Source of the DNA: Gloeopeniophorella convolvens
Lineage: Eukaryota > Basidiomycota > Agaricomycetes > Russulales
Direction: 5' to 3'
Assembly (NCBI GenBank): GCA_022496205.1
Contig: WTXD01000006.1
Coordinates: forward strand, 682,001-746,000
Length of the DNA: 64,000 nt
The translations under genes were made by a program, and so were the position numbers. The notes under the pieces are model-generated. The model was not told the DNA's origin, did not search any database, and saw nothing but the letters and a program-made list of their open reading frames with translations. Positions 1 through 11,105 of the stretch are shown in pieces. The stretch's first letter is position 1, and the number at the start of each line of letters is the position of its first letter.

Positions 1-731
1 CCACTGCCACGCTGAAAAATCGGAGCTGATGAGCAATGACACGGTCTTGAGCCCCGCTTGGGAGGTGTTGGACGTAGCAATGAGGGAATAAAGTTCGGCA
101 TAACTAGAATATTTGATGTAAGTTGCCGCAATGGTTACGTCCGACGCATCTTCTGCGGGGCAGGTGAGAAATAATGAAGGGCTTTACTCCACTGTGTGCG
201 AGACGAACCTGGGCTGAACATGTTGACAAGGGTATCAGGCTTGCCCGAAATCGCAGGGTCCTCACCGCCGACAACGACGGCTTTGGCGCCCAACCTCTGC
301 GCCTCCCTTGCCTTGTCTACGAATTGACAGGCACCGCGCTGAACAAGGGCGATCCATGGCTCGAGCCGTTGCGGGATATCGGGATCGACACTACAAAGTG
401 TGGGGCATCCGAGATTAGGTGAATCAAGATGGGACGTGGATGACACGTTCGGGCATGGAGTGGTGAACGAATTGAGGGGGATGACATAGCCCAATAGGGG
501 ATCTGATAGGTCCCCGCCAAAGCCTGCGGGTCTGGAGAAGAACGTCACTGGGGGCGAGCGATCTACGACAGAGACGGTGCTGTCGGGACCCCAGGCCCAG
601 CCGAGAAACCAGGACTGATCCTGAATGTTGTGCACTGCGGTTGAGACCTTGCGGAACCATGCGGCATGGGTAGCTTGGGCCTGCAAGGCAAGTGCGAGAA
701 GGAGAAGATTAGAAGAATGTATGCGTCGCAT
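1..731 (-). CDS. PA (protease-associated) domain protein, 3' end beyond window
   Basis: The start codon is at 731. The protein opens with a signal peptide (basic residues, a run of Leu/Ala, cleavage near residue 23). It continues into a PA-domain fold: the block with ALVQRGACQFVDKA, then AQRLGAKAVVVGG, is the usual PA core. One intron is visible at 153-208 (56 nt). Splicing it gives ..MFSPEDASDV.. and reading continues open to base 1. PA domains form lumenal or extracellular lids on RING-type E3 ligases of the GRAIL/RNF13 kind, on vacuolar sorting receptors and on peptidases. The part that would decide among these lies outside the window. A membrane-anchored RING ligase is the commonest fungal architecture, but this is inference. 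The gene is divergent from the glucoamylase gene. Confidence 0.75.
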
Positions 732-1700
732 GTAGCGGATCAGAGGTATGAAGCGCAGTGACGGAGGAGGATGATCATGTTATAGACGCTGTAGCCGCCC
801 AAAAGGGCTCGTCGCTCCACCGACCGTCGAGCGTGCTTTCGGCCGTGGCCGGGCCCTCGCGCCTCGTTCTCTCCAGCCTCTTCCATCTCCTGCCTTGCAG
901 ACTTTATAATTACCCGCGTTGATCCTTCCATCCTTTCCTCTGTCTAATCGCATTTATGCTCTGCAGTGCACCCGATTCCCCTAATTCCGAGGCGCCGTCG
1001 TGATCTGTCACGGCCTAACCACGCGGCGACCGCTGGTGACCACAAGCTTTCCAAGCGCCCATTTCATGTGATTCGGCTCGGGGCAGCCAATGCGCGCCCG
1101 CAGGTCGTATATATACTTATTTCCTGCTTCCGCATCCGTTGCACGCTGTTGCACGGGAGGACAACGTGATTGCGGTGGTGGTCGTAACGACGGCAGGACG
1201 GTGGAGGGCGGAAATATTATTATCTTTCTCGAGACGAGAGAGCCGGCTGTTGAAAGCAGATGGGTGGATGGAGCATTGGGGACATCGAAACTCCACGGCA
1301 GCGTGGCGGCAAGTGAGCCGGGATGCGACGTGCCCCGTGCACCAGCGGCAACACTCTGCTGCGTGTGGCTGTTCAGCTGCCCTGTTGGGCGAGGTTGCCA
1401 TCCCCGCTGCCCCCGGCCCGACACCTTTCTCTCCATCTATGGCAAAGGACCTCCCATTTCCTGACAATGGGAGCCGGAAAGAGCCATCGGCCCTCGGACG
1501 ACGTAATCCAAATGTAATCAGTCCTCTGCTGAGCTCGATCGCCTCGCCGGGCTCTGCTGAGCTCTTTCTCCGGTCCAGTGAGTACCCCGTGCCTGCTCTG
1601 CGCTGTCCGTCTCCGGGATCGCAACGCTCACCATGCGCTCCCCAGATCATCTGACGCAGAAGCTACCATGCATTCAGTTACCCTTCCTGCGCAGTCCCCT
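732..1700. other. Divergent intergenic region, PA-domain gene / glucoamylase
   Basis: About 1 kb between two divergently transcribed genes. It is GC-rich and open in several frames on both strands, without any recognisable protein. It holds the upstream promoter of the glucoamylase gene, including a CCCCGC element at 1402-1407 that matches the Cre1/CreA consensus on the minus strand. Confidence 0.5.
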
Positions 1701-1714
1701 TCTTACCACTGCTA

Positions 1715-1764
1715 CCCCGCATGCTCGCCTAGCATTGCGGGGTTAAACTCGCCCTCTATAAATA
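1715..1764 (+). promoter_or_regulatory. Glucoamylase proximal promoter: two Cre1-type sites and TATA box
   Basis: TATAAATA lies at 1757-1764, about 45 nt before the ATG. Two sites matching SYGGRG, the consensus of the fungal carbon catabolite repressor Cre1/CreA, flank it upstream: CCCCGC at 1715-1720 and GCGGGG at 1737-1742. They are in opposite orientation and 16 bases apart. Paired sites of this kind are typical of glucose-repressed hydrolase genes. The sites are seen; glucose repression is inferred. Confidence 0.5.
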
Positions 1765-1808
1765 CCCGTTTCCCGTGCACGGTTGCCTATCCTGCAACCT
1801 CCTTCAAG

Positions 1809-3910
<2,102 letters not shown>

Positions 3911-4373
3911 CGAGTCGTCTCCACCACGAACGTGGCGAGGACTACCCCTTGGGCTTGATACCCTGTGTACTGTTGTGTAACGCTTTGTGTGAATATTGTT
4001 ATTGTTCTCCGAGATGAAATCGACGATGTCCATGTCCTGTCCCCACATGCACCCGCTCGGCCCTGTACTTAATTAGCCTAGCAATCGACTGTTTTTCTTC
4101 GTTGTCAGGAACAGCATGAGCAGCGCCTTGCTAATTCACGAGGTGACCGATGATGAGATGACGACGCGCTGTGGAGAGCGCGCGATCGAATTAACGCGTT
4201 GGCAGAATGTTATTGTATCCTATGCTGCCGCTATACCATCCTTGTAGAGCACAGCGAGCCAGCCTTGGATGCACGCGACGTCCCGGCGGAGAACCAGATT
4301 GCTTGCAGGGGTATTCATGATTACGCACAGCGCCGCCCTGAGTTTATTGTACAGCCAGACGTCCAATAGATTC
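3911..4373. other. Convergent intergenic region
   Basis: 463 bp between the 3' end of the glucoamylase gene and the 3' end of the NTA1-like gene, which face each other. It should contain both polyadenylation regions. No gene, repeat or structured RNA was seen. Confidence 0.5.
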
Positions 4374-5625
4374 TCAGACCTCCCAGATGCATACGCCCTC
4401 CTCTCGCCGGCCCATGTTCTCTAGTAGATAGGGTTTCCTTGCGCTCGGCCGGAGGCGGAATAGCGCAGAAGAGCCTGCGAACGTGATACCTAGGGACAAT
4501 GCGAGAATCAGATCGGACGTGTCGAGTCGGAGACACACGTGCCCTCACCGTCCTCCACCCCGGTACGATTGCACACCAGCACGAGCGTGTCCTCGTCCTC
4601 GTCCTCTCCCTCCCCGTCCGCGCGCTCTCCGCCCCCCAGCCCACCACCGCCCGTGCGCTTCTTCCGGTGCCACAGAGGCCACAGCCGCGTCGCCCACGCA
4701 TTGAGCGTCGCCCAGTCCTCCGCGCGCTGCTCCTCGACGCCCGAGTCGATCCACGCATTGAGCAGCACGAGCACCCGCGCCCGCGCCCCGCGCAGTGGTC
4801 CGCGAGCTCGTACGGGCCCGCCTCGAGGCCCGTCCACGGCGCCTGCGGGTTCAGGTCGTTGCAGATGCCCAGCGCGAGCGTGCCGAGCGGTGGCGGCAGG
4901 CGCAGCGTCGCGAAGCCCGTGCCTGGCACGCACCCTCAGCCCCCCCTGTCGCTGCGCTACGGGTGGTGCGGGAGCGGGGACGCGCCTGGCTTCGCCCACG
5001 CGCGGTCGACGGAGAAGAGGTGCGTCTTGCGGTAGGCCGCCTCGCGCGCGCCGTTGGGCGCATACACGAGCGCGCTGTTCGCGCCGACGAGGTCGACGGT
5101 GGTGCCGTCCGCGTCCGCGCCCCGCTCCAGCTCGGACGGCGCGAGGCGCTCCGCGTAGCCGGCGGCGACGTAGCACCGCAGGCGCGCGGCGGTGGCCGCG
5201 CAGAAGGTGGCGGTGGGGCCGGTGTGCGGGTCCTCGAGGAAGGGCGCCATCGCGGACGCGCTGCGGAAGACGTACCCTGTGGTCAGGGGCGGTTATTGAG
5301 GTCGGGGGTGATTGGGGAACGGAGGGGGCGCACCGCTGAAGATCATCTCGGGGAGGCAGAGCAGGTCGATCGTGCCGGGTTGCAGGCTTGGGAGTTGCTA
5401 TCAGCAGCATGAGGCAGCATGGGGCGAGGCGGGGATGGGACGGTGTCGCACGCACCTCTCGCAGAGGTTTTGCGCCTTGTCTATGTTCTCCTGCACGCGT
5501 CCAATCTTTTCGCGGGTCCCGTGAGACGCAACGTATCACGCAGCCTGAAGCACCCTGCACACCTGTGGGGCGAACTGGACCACGGCGACGCGCAGAGGCA
5601 CGCGCGAGGGGGTCGTCGATCCCAT
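4374..5625 (-). CDS. NTA1: Protein N-terminal amidase (nitrilase family, NTA1-like), with an apparent 1-base frameshift
   Basis: NTA1 deamidates N-terminal Asn/Gln, feeding the Arg/N-degron pathway. Exons on the minus strand: 5563-5625, 5456-5505, 5334-5386, 4986-5276, 4549-4922, 4374-4489. The nitrilase triad is present: Glu in LLCLPEMIFSGY, Lys in YRKTHLF, Cys in LALGICNDLNP. The C-terminus GITFAGSSALFRL is typical of Nta1. Two oddities. The junction 4985/4923 works only as a GC..AG intron (joining KPG to TGFATL). Within exon 5 the frame breaks in a GC-rich run near 4775-4790: upstream reads ..ADHCAGRG, downstream ..ARVLVLLNAWIDSG resumes in another frame, needing one extra base. The exon lengths sum to one base short of a multiple of three, as expected. 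It could be a true null allele or a sequencing error. With one base added the length would be about 315 aa. Confidence 0.85.
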
Positions 5626-6100
5626 CTTGGCCAGTGCTTTCCGGAGGATGCCACAAGCACAGGAACGAAACAGGGTGAATAGCTTGGCTCAGAGAACGCA
5701 AGTTGATTGTCGCGGAGCCTTGTGAGGCGGGTGGGGCAGGAAGCGTCGGGTCACGAGCGGAGCTCGGGGCCAACTCGCTGCCACTGCAGCCTGCCAGACC
5801 CGCCCCTGGACCTCCGAGGATCCGCGCGCCTCAAACAAATCCTTACATGACGACTCGGCGATCATCTTGGAAGTTACAGGAAGTTAATATTTGATACGCA
5901 TGTGCATGAGTACTTCTATATAAGTGATCCAATTGTTCTGAGTTCACGCAATGTGACAATTGCTCGAGAATTTGGTTTTATTCATGGCATACAACGAGTT
6001 TTCTAGGTCACCGAAGACCTCTATTGCATACAATGATCGGAGACGTGCGTGATGTTACTTCGTCCTCAGGAGTTCATTGGTTCCGATGAGCCTTCAAGCT
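5626..6100. other. Intergenic: NTA1 promoter and tyrosinase A 3' region
   Basis: 475 bp between two minus-strand genes. The part next to NTA1 (to about 5710) is repeated at 9260-9340 in the duplicated unit. The part next to tyrosinase A is repeated around 14160-14190. No further gene was seen. Confidence 0.5.
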
Positions 6101-8270
6101 TCAAGCCTGTGCCGTGCGCGCTCCTCCCTGGCGGCCGTGCGTGATGTCGCGGTGGTAGTGAGGGTCGCCAGCAATCGGGAAGTGGGCTCCGGGCTCCTCC
6201 GTCAACCGAGTCGACGAGACGGTGACTTCCAGCGAGGGCAGCCTACTTGCTTCTACCACAGTTCTATCAACCTGACAACATGCGGTTCAATATGTAAATT
6301 TCCTCGAAGACAGCAGAAGGAAACGTACCGCCTGGATGCGCCAGTGCAGGCTCTCCTTCAGGTAGGGGCCAACGACCCCGGGCTCAAATGAAGACAGACC
6401 AGAGAGCCGCGCAATCGCCGCATTGAGGTGCACAAAGCCCTCCGACTCGACATCCGCCTGCTCGCGGCAGTTCGCACACTGTTCCGCCGCGCTATTCACA
6501 AACGCGTAGTGCGAGCCGACGAAGTTGGGACTCGTGCGCCACAGGGCCGCGTCCGTGGGCACCTCGCCGAGGAAGAGCAGCACCGCGAAGCTCCCGCCGA
6601 GCTCGTACTTCTTGAAACAGATCCGTGCCGTCCAGTCTTGGATAGAGTTCGAGGCTGACTGAGTTTGCGGCGACTGCGTGGCAGCCTGCGCGGCGCCACC
6701 GCGGCTGGCGAAGGGGTGCGAGACGCTGGCCGCTGCAGAGCCGGCGCCGGCGGCGAGCTTGGCCGTGGAATCAGGGCCAGCAGCCGGCTGAGCAGCGAGG
6801 GTGGCGGGGGGTGCTGCGGCGAACGATATGAAGGCAGAGCTGCCACCATACTGCTGGTTGATGTATTTCGCGATGGCGGCCTGCACGGCACTCGTGTTGC
6901 TCAAGTCCAACCCGTTGAACTCCGGGTACGAGTAACCAAGTTTGCTCGTCTTCGTGGTCTCTGCGGAGGCCCAGAAGCCTGTCCGGGAATCCCAGAAAGG
7001 CGTAAGGTCTATAATGAAGGGTGAGCATTTACATATAGACACGTCGCCGTGTTCATTCACATACTGGTGTTAGCGTCGATATTGGCATTTGAGGGGATGG
7101 TCCAAGTACCGCCCTCAGCAGGGCCGCGGGTAACCCATACACCAGGGTTGACTGCAGACCACAAGGAGAGTAGGCGGTCGACGTTGGCGTGGAGCAAAAA
7201 GAAGATAGGGTCGAAGCCTGTTGTCATTTCGTTGGTCACCATATGTGGGCGCTTACAAGAACCCCTTACCAGCGAGAGCGGGATCGCCGATTTGACCACG
7301 ACCACCGATGGAAACGTGGATCTCATCGTGGATGGCTTCCAGAGAGTTACTGGAGCTGCCGCCATCACCGGGTGTGTGGTTGCTGAATGCTGGCCACGTG
7401 CGGACCCGAGTGAGCAGGTTGTAGGTACTCGAGGTGATGTCCTCCTGGACAGACCGCATCTGCCTTGAGTGCAAGATATAAACGAAAGTCAACTGCAAGG
7501 AGACACATGTATCTTACTCGATCAAGGCCCGCACGTCGGTTGTGGCGTTGGGGCTATTGTTGTCGGGGTGCCTGAGCGTCGTCTTCCAGTGACTGTACGG
7601 AGACGGGAACGACTTGTCAATCGGGTGGAACGTGTACTGCAGCAGCGGGTTCGGGACAGCAGTCGTCTCGCCATCTGGCGTGATGATGTCGACAGTGGAC
7701 AGAGAGATGACCTCAGGAGGCGGGACAGTGTTGGTGGCCCAATCCCAGTAGGGTGCACGCAGGTTCTGGGCGGCACTCAGCCAGCGTTGCTGATCAACCT
7801 TGTAGGTCTTTGCAATGTCGAGAGCGTGCTGCTGCAGCACTTGCTATAGACTTGGTAAGCCCCATGACGTGCGGACCAGGACGCTCCTAAACGCGAACCT
7901 CATAGAGAGCCAGATAGGGCCTGTGCCAGGTGGGAAAGAGCACGGATCCATGGGTGCAGTACCCGCCCCACTGTGAACCTTTGACTGGGTGGGTGCTCCC
8001 GGCGCCCTCCCATTGGGTGTAGGGAAGGCCATGGATGCCGCCAATCTGGAAGAAGGAGATCGGGTCTGTCTGCGATGCATCGAACGTGGCCCCTACAAGA
8101 CCCCTTCATTCGTTGCAAGTCTGAGGTAGCGGTGGTTACATACTGAGGGCCTGGATGTACAGAGAGAACTGGTCTTCGATCTTCACGAAATCGTTGATCT
8201 CGATGCGGTTGGGAGCATCTGCGCCTTGGGTGTTGCCACCCTGAGCGCCATTAATCACAAGATGAGACAT
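6101..8270 (-). CDS. Tyrosinase (polyphenol oxidase) A
   Basis: Type-3 copper enzyme that hydroxylates monophenols and oxidises o-diphenols to quinones (melanin synthesis). The start at 8270 gives [12 protein letters not shown]. Introns include 8093-8143 and 7844-7898; the last exon ends in ..GARTAQA and TGA at 6101-6103. CuA ligands: His in HGLPYTQW, His in the YCTH motif (Cys-Thr-His, the usual Cys-His thioether) and His in FPTWHRPY. CuB: HDEIH and His in LLHANVDR. The residue before the last CuB ligand is Leu where tyrosinase B and most family members have His; the ligand itself is kept. A C-terminal domain follows ([17 protein letters not shown].., ..CANCREQ..), the removable lid of latent fungal tyrosinases. 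There is no signal peptide, so it is probably cytosolic. It is a tandem paralogue of the gene at 14189-16359. Confidence 0.93.
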
Positions 8271-8780
8271 GTTGAGCAGAAGAAGTGGCGCAGGGACGTA
8301 GGATAGAAGATTGGTGACTAGTCGGATGAGGCATTTACTGGCGAAGCAGGGGCGTTTTTATACTGGAGAGACCTCAAAGAGGACCCCACAGAACAGGTCG
8401 CCAAGTTGGCCGGGTGCAACGAACATAGGCCGAGGGTATGGTTATTGCCGGCTGGAGCTTGGCGCTGGGCTACACGAAGTTCGCTGAGAATGGGGGAGCA
8501 GCTCCCAAAACCGGTGTGCAGAATTGCCGCATCGACGCAGCGAAGGTGTGAACGCCCAGAAGCGCTCGTGGCGGAGGTCGGACGGGCAGAGTTTGGAATA
8601 CATCCAGAACGACTGTCTTCCCGGATCAGGCAAGGTCGGCCATAGAGATGTGGACGGATTCCAGGACCCAACGCAGGATCGAATTCCACCACCTGTGCAT
8701 ACCGGAGCAGGGAACAGAGAAGCGCGTTTAGAATTCACCGATGCCAGCTGTGCCTCTGGAGGGTGCTTGCATCTCAATGT
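8271..8780. other. Tyrosinase A promoter region, duplicated upstream of tyrosinase B
   Basis: A minus-strand TATA box (TATAAAAA) lies at 8355-8362. The stretch 8318-8350 and a block around 8500-8570 (sharing ACCGGTGTGCAGAATTGCCG) recur at 16386-16425 and 16560-16620 upstream of tyrosinase B. The duplicated unit therefore included the tyrosinase promoter. No gene was seen. Confidence 0.6.
8355..8362 (-). promoter_or_regulatory. TATA box of tyrosinase A
   Basis: TATAAAAA on the minus strand, about 85 bases upstream of the ATG at 8270. The tyrosinase B promoter has TATAAAG at the corresponding place. Confidence 0.5.
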
Positions 8781-9265
8781 TCACCGCGCACCAGCCGATC
8801 ACGGTTCCCAAACCTAAGGGCGTTGAGACGCGCGACGGTCAGACAGAGGATGGTGATGGGGCCGGTGTGCAGGCCCTCAAGGAAGGGCACGATTGCGCTG
8901 AGGATGATGCACCCGGGGCGAAGAGATGGGGTTCGCTGCCTTGAAGACAAGCCGTGGAATTGTGGCACCGCTGAACATCATATTGGGAAGACAAGACGGG
9001 TCAATCGTGCCAGGTTGCCACAGGCTCGGGAGCTAGTGTCAGCATGCAGCGGGGTGGGGACGGTGCCGCACGCAACTCTCCCAGGGCTTCAGCACCCTGT
9101 CTGTGTTCTCCTGAGCGCGCCCGATCTTTCCGTGGACCGAGTGACGTGGAATATCACCCAGCCTGGGGCACCCTGCGCACCCGCGGGGCGAACTGGACCA
9201 CGGTGACGCGCAGAGGCGCGCGCCGTGGGGTTGTCGAGATCCTATCTTGGCCAGTGCTTTCTGGC
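8781..9265 (-). pseudogene. Truncated NTA1 pseudogene (5' part of the duplicated amidase)
   Basis: This is a decayed copy of the first half of the amidase gene at 4374-5625, introns included. Matching blocks include the GGCCAGTGCTTTC.GG.GGATGCCACAAGCAC 5' leader, the exon-1/intron-1 region (GGGGCGAACTGGACCACGG) and the exon-4 coding block for FLEGLHTGP, which is FLEDPHTGP in the intact copy. The position of the start codon now reads ATA (9245-9243) instead of ATG. Homology fades near 8781, before the catalytic Lys and Cys, so no functional enzyme can be made. It belongs to the second copy of an NTA1-tyrosinase tandem duplication; its former neighbour, tyrosinase B, is now separated from it by a transposon. 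Confidence 0.85.
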
Positions 9266-9425
9266 GGATGCCACAAGCACGGAAACGAAGTAAGGTGGAC
9301 AGCTTGGTTCAGCGAACGCAAGTTGGCTCGACGCGAAGTGGAAAACGTTGAATTACAATTGTTGCGGGCGAGGCTGCAGTGGCGCCCGGCTGGTTGCAGG
9401 CGAACGCGTTGCGTAGGTTAGCTTA

Positions 9426-9493
9426 CAGCTGTTCCGGAAAATGTTGCGGGTCGCGTCTCGCGGCGCGCGAAAAAATAAATTAATTCGAAAAAT
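9426..9493 (+). repeat. Left terminal inverted repeat of the mariner-type element
   Basis: Starts CAGCTGTTCCGGAAAATG immediately after TA and pairs with the right end (13878-13945) over about 68 bases with few mismatches. A GC-rich, partly self-complementary block (TCGCGTCTCGCGGCGCGCGA) and an A/T-rich stretch (AAATTAATTCG) are shared by both ends. Confidence 0.9.
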
Positions 9494-9595
9494 GCCTGAG
9501 AGGAGAGAACACGCATTTGCCATGTGTTTTGTGAACCAACGTGGCCTGAAAATGCGAGAGAGTACAGTTGCCTTCGCCCTCTACCCGCCTGTGCC

Positions 9596-10758
9596 ATGGT
9601 TTTTCGCCGCATCGACGCTGGAATCAAAGAGCGAGCCATTGAGCTGTTCCTTCAAGGTTGGGACATGTCACGCATCCGAGAAGCACTCGGTGTCTCAGAG
9701 GACAGTCTTCGCCGCTGGGTCAACCACTACAAAGAAACAGGTTTGATGGTTTCGGATCGGACCTTGTGCGGGCGCCCCTCCAAGATCGGACCCGTCCTGG
9801 ATGAGCTGCGGGCACTCGTCAATGAAAACCCTGCAATCTACTTGGATGAACTCGTCACTTGGGCCGCCATCATGCATGGCATCCTCATTTCCAAATCCAG
9901 CATCCACACCGCCCTTGAGTCAGTTGGGATGACATTGAAGAAGGTCCACCGGACAGCAACTCAACGCGACGTACTTGAAGGCACTCTCTGGCATCAAAAC
10001 GTTCAGCAAAGCTACACGGCTTCGCAAATGGTCTTTCTCGATGAAACAAGCTTGGATAATCGGAACCTGCAGCGCACAAGTGGACGTGCACAGGCTGGTG
10101 TACGCGCTGAAGTCACCGTTTCGTACGAACGCGGAAAGCGACTCAGCCTAGTTGCAGCGCTTGTCGACACAGGATATATCGCCACACGTTTCGTTCAAGG
10201 TGCAGTCAACGGCGACGAGTTCTATGATTTTGTTGAGAAAGATGTTGTAAGCGGTGTCTGGCAGTCGTTTCGAAAGCTACTGAATTGCGGATTGTGCTAT
10301 TGCAGCTTCCTCAGATGAATCCATTTCCCCACCGTCGCAGCATCCTTGTCCTCGACAACGCGTCCATCCATAAGAGTAACAACCTTCGTGAGCTTGTTGA
10401 ATTTCATGGTAGGCTCTCAGTCTCTACCAGGTGTATAGTATGTCATAGATACAAGCTCAGACGTGCATGTGTACACAGGCTGCATTCTATTGTTTCTCCC
10501 TCCATACTCGCCGAACTACAACCCTATCGAGGAGAGTTTTAGCTGTCGTGCGTGCCTCTACATGCATGTCCAATATCTCTGAAGCTGACACTTTTGGTGT
10601 ATGACCACGTCGATATTGCAGTCAAGGCGTTCATCCGCCGACATGGTGCTGAGATGCGTGATGCTGAGACCCTTGAACTTGAGTTGCTCGAAGCTGTTGG
10701 CCTTGCAATAACACCAGAGAAGGTAGCAGGATGGTTCACCCATAGCGGGTACTTGTAG
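9596..10758 (+). CDS. Tc1/mariner DD34E transposase, apparently intact
   Basis: Cuts and pastes the element that carries it. Four exons, 9596-10246, 10306-10408, 10479-10547 and 10622-10758, join in frame to 319 aa. The start ATG at 9596 was chosen because the helix-turn-helix begins right after it (IKERAIELFLQGWDMSRIRE, then EDSLRRWVNHYKETG). The catalytic triad is Asp149 in MVFLDETS, Asp234 in LVLDNASIHKS and Glu269 in PPYSPNYNPIEE, with 34 residues between the last two, hence DD34E. The C-terminus AITPEKVAGWFTHSGY is the usual end of fungal IS630/Tc1-like transposases. No stop or frameshift was seen. It converges on the passenger gene, leaving about 350 bp between the two stop codons. Confidence 0.93.
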
Positions 10759-11105
10759 TAACAATAGACTGTTGTGATCGGATTGCGCACGCAGCGCATA
10801 TGTGTGAGCTCTCTCCACACTTGACCTTGCCCGGGCTCCGTCGGTGTCGCGTGTGCACAACGAGTCACGGCATATCCAATCTGCCTCCGACTGTGTTGTG
10901 CTATGGGCTTCTCATTGGTAGTCAGATGTTTGAGCTTGTCGGACTTGTGGAACTGATGGATACTAAATCTTCCTGTTCGGTAGTATACTCTATGGGTATG
11001 TAGGACTACTCTAAAGCTACGGAAGTTACGAGGGGTGCCAGAGAAAGAGAAAGGCTTTAATTTATTTACTAGGTATACTTTCGAGGATATACTCTGCGTG
11101 TGAGC

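Noticed and set aside
1117..1654. Overlapping open frames of about 170 codons on both strands
   Set aside because: GC-rich promoter sequence; no known domain, no introns and mirrored openness on both strands.
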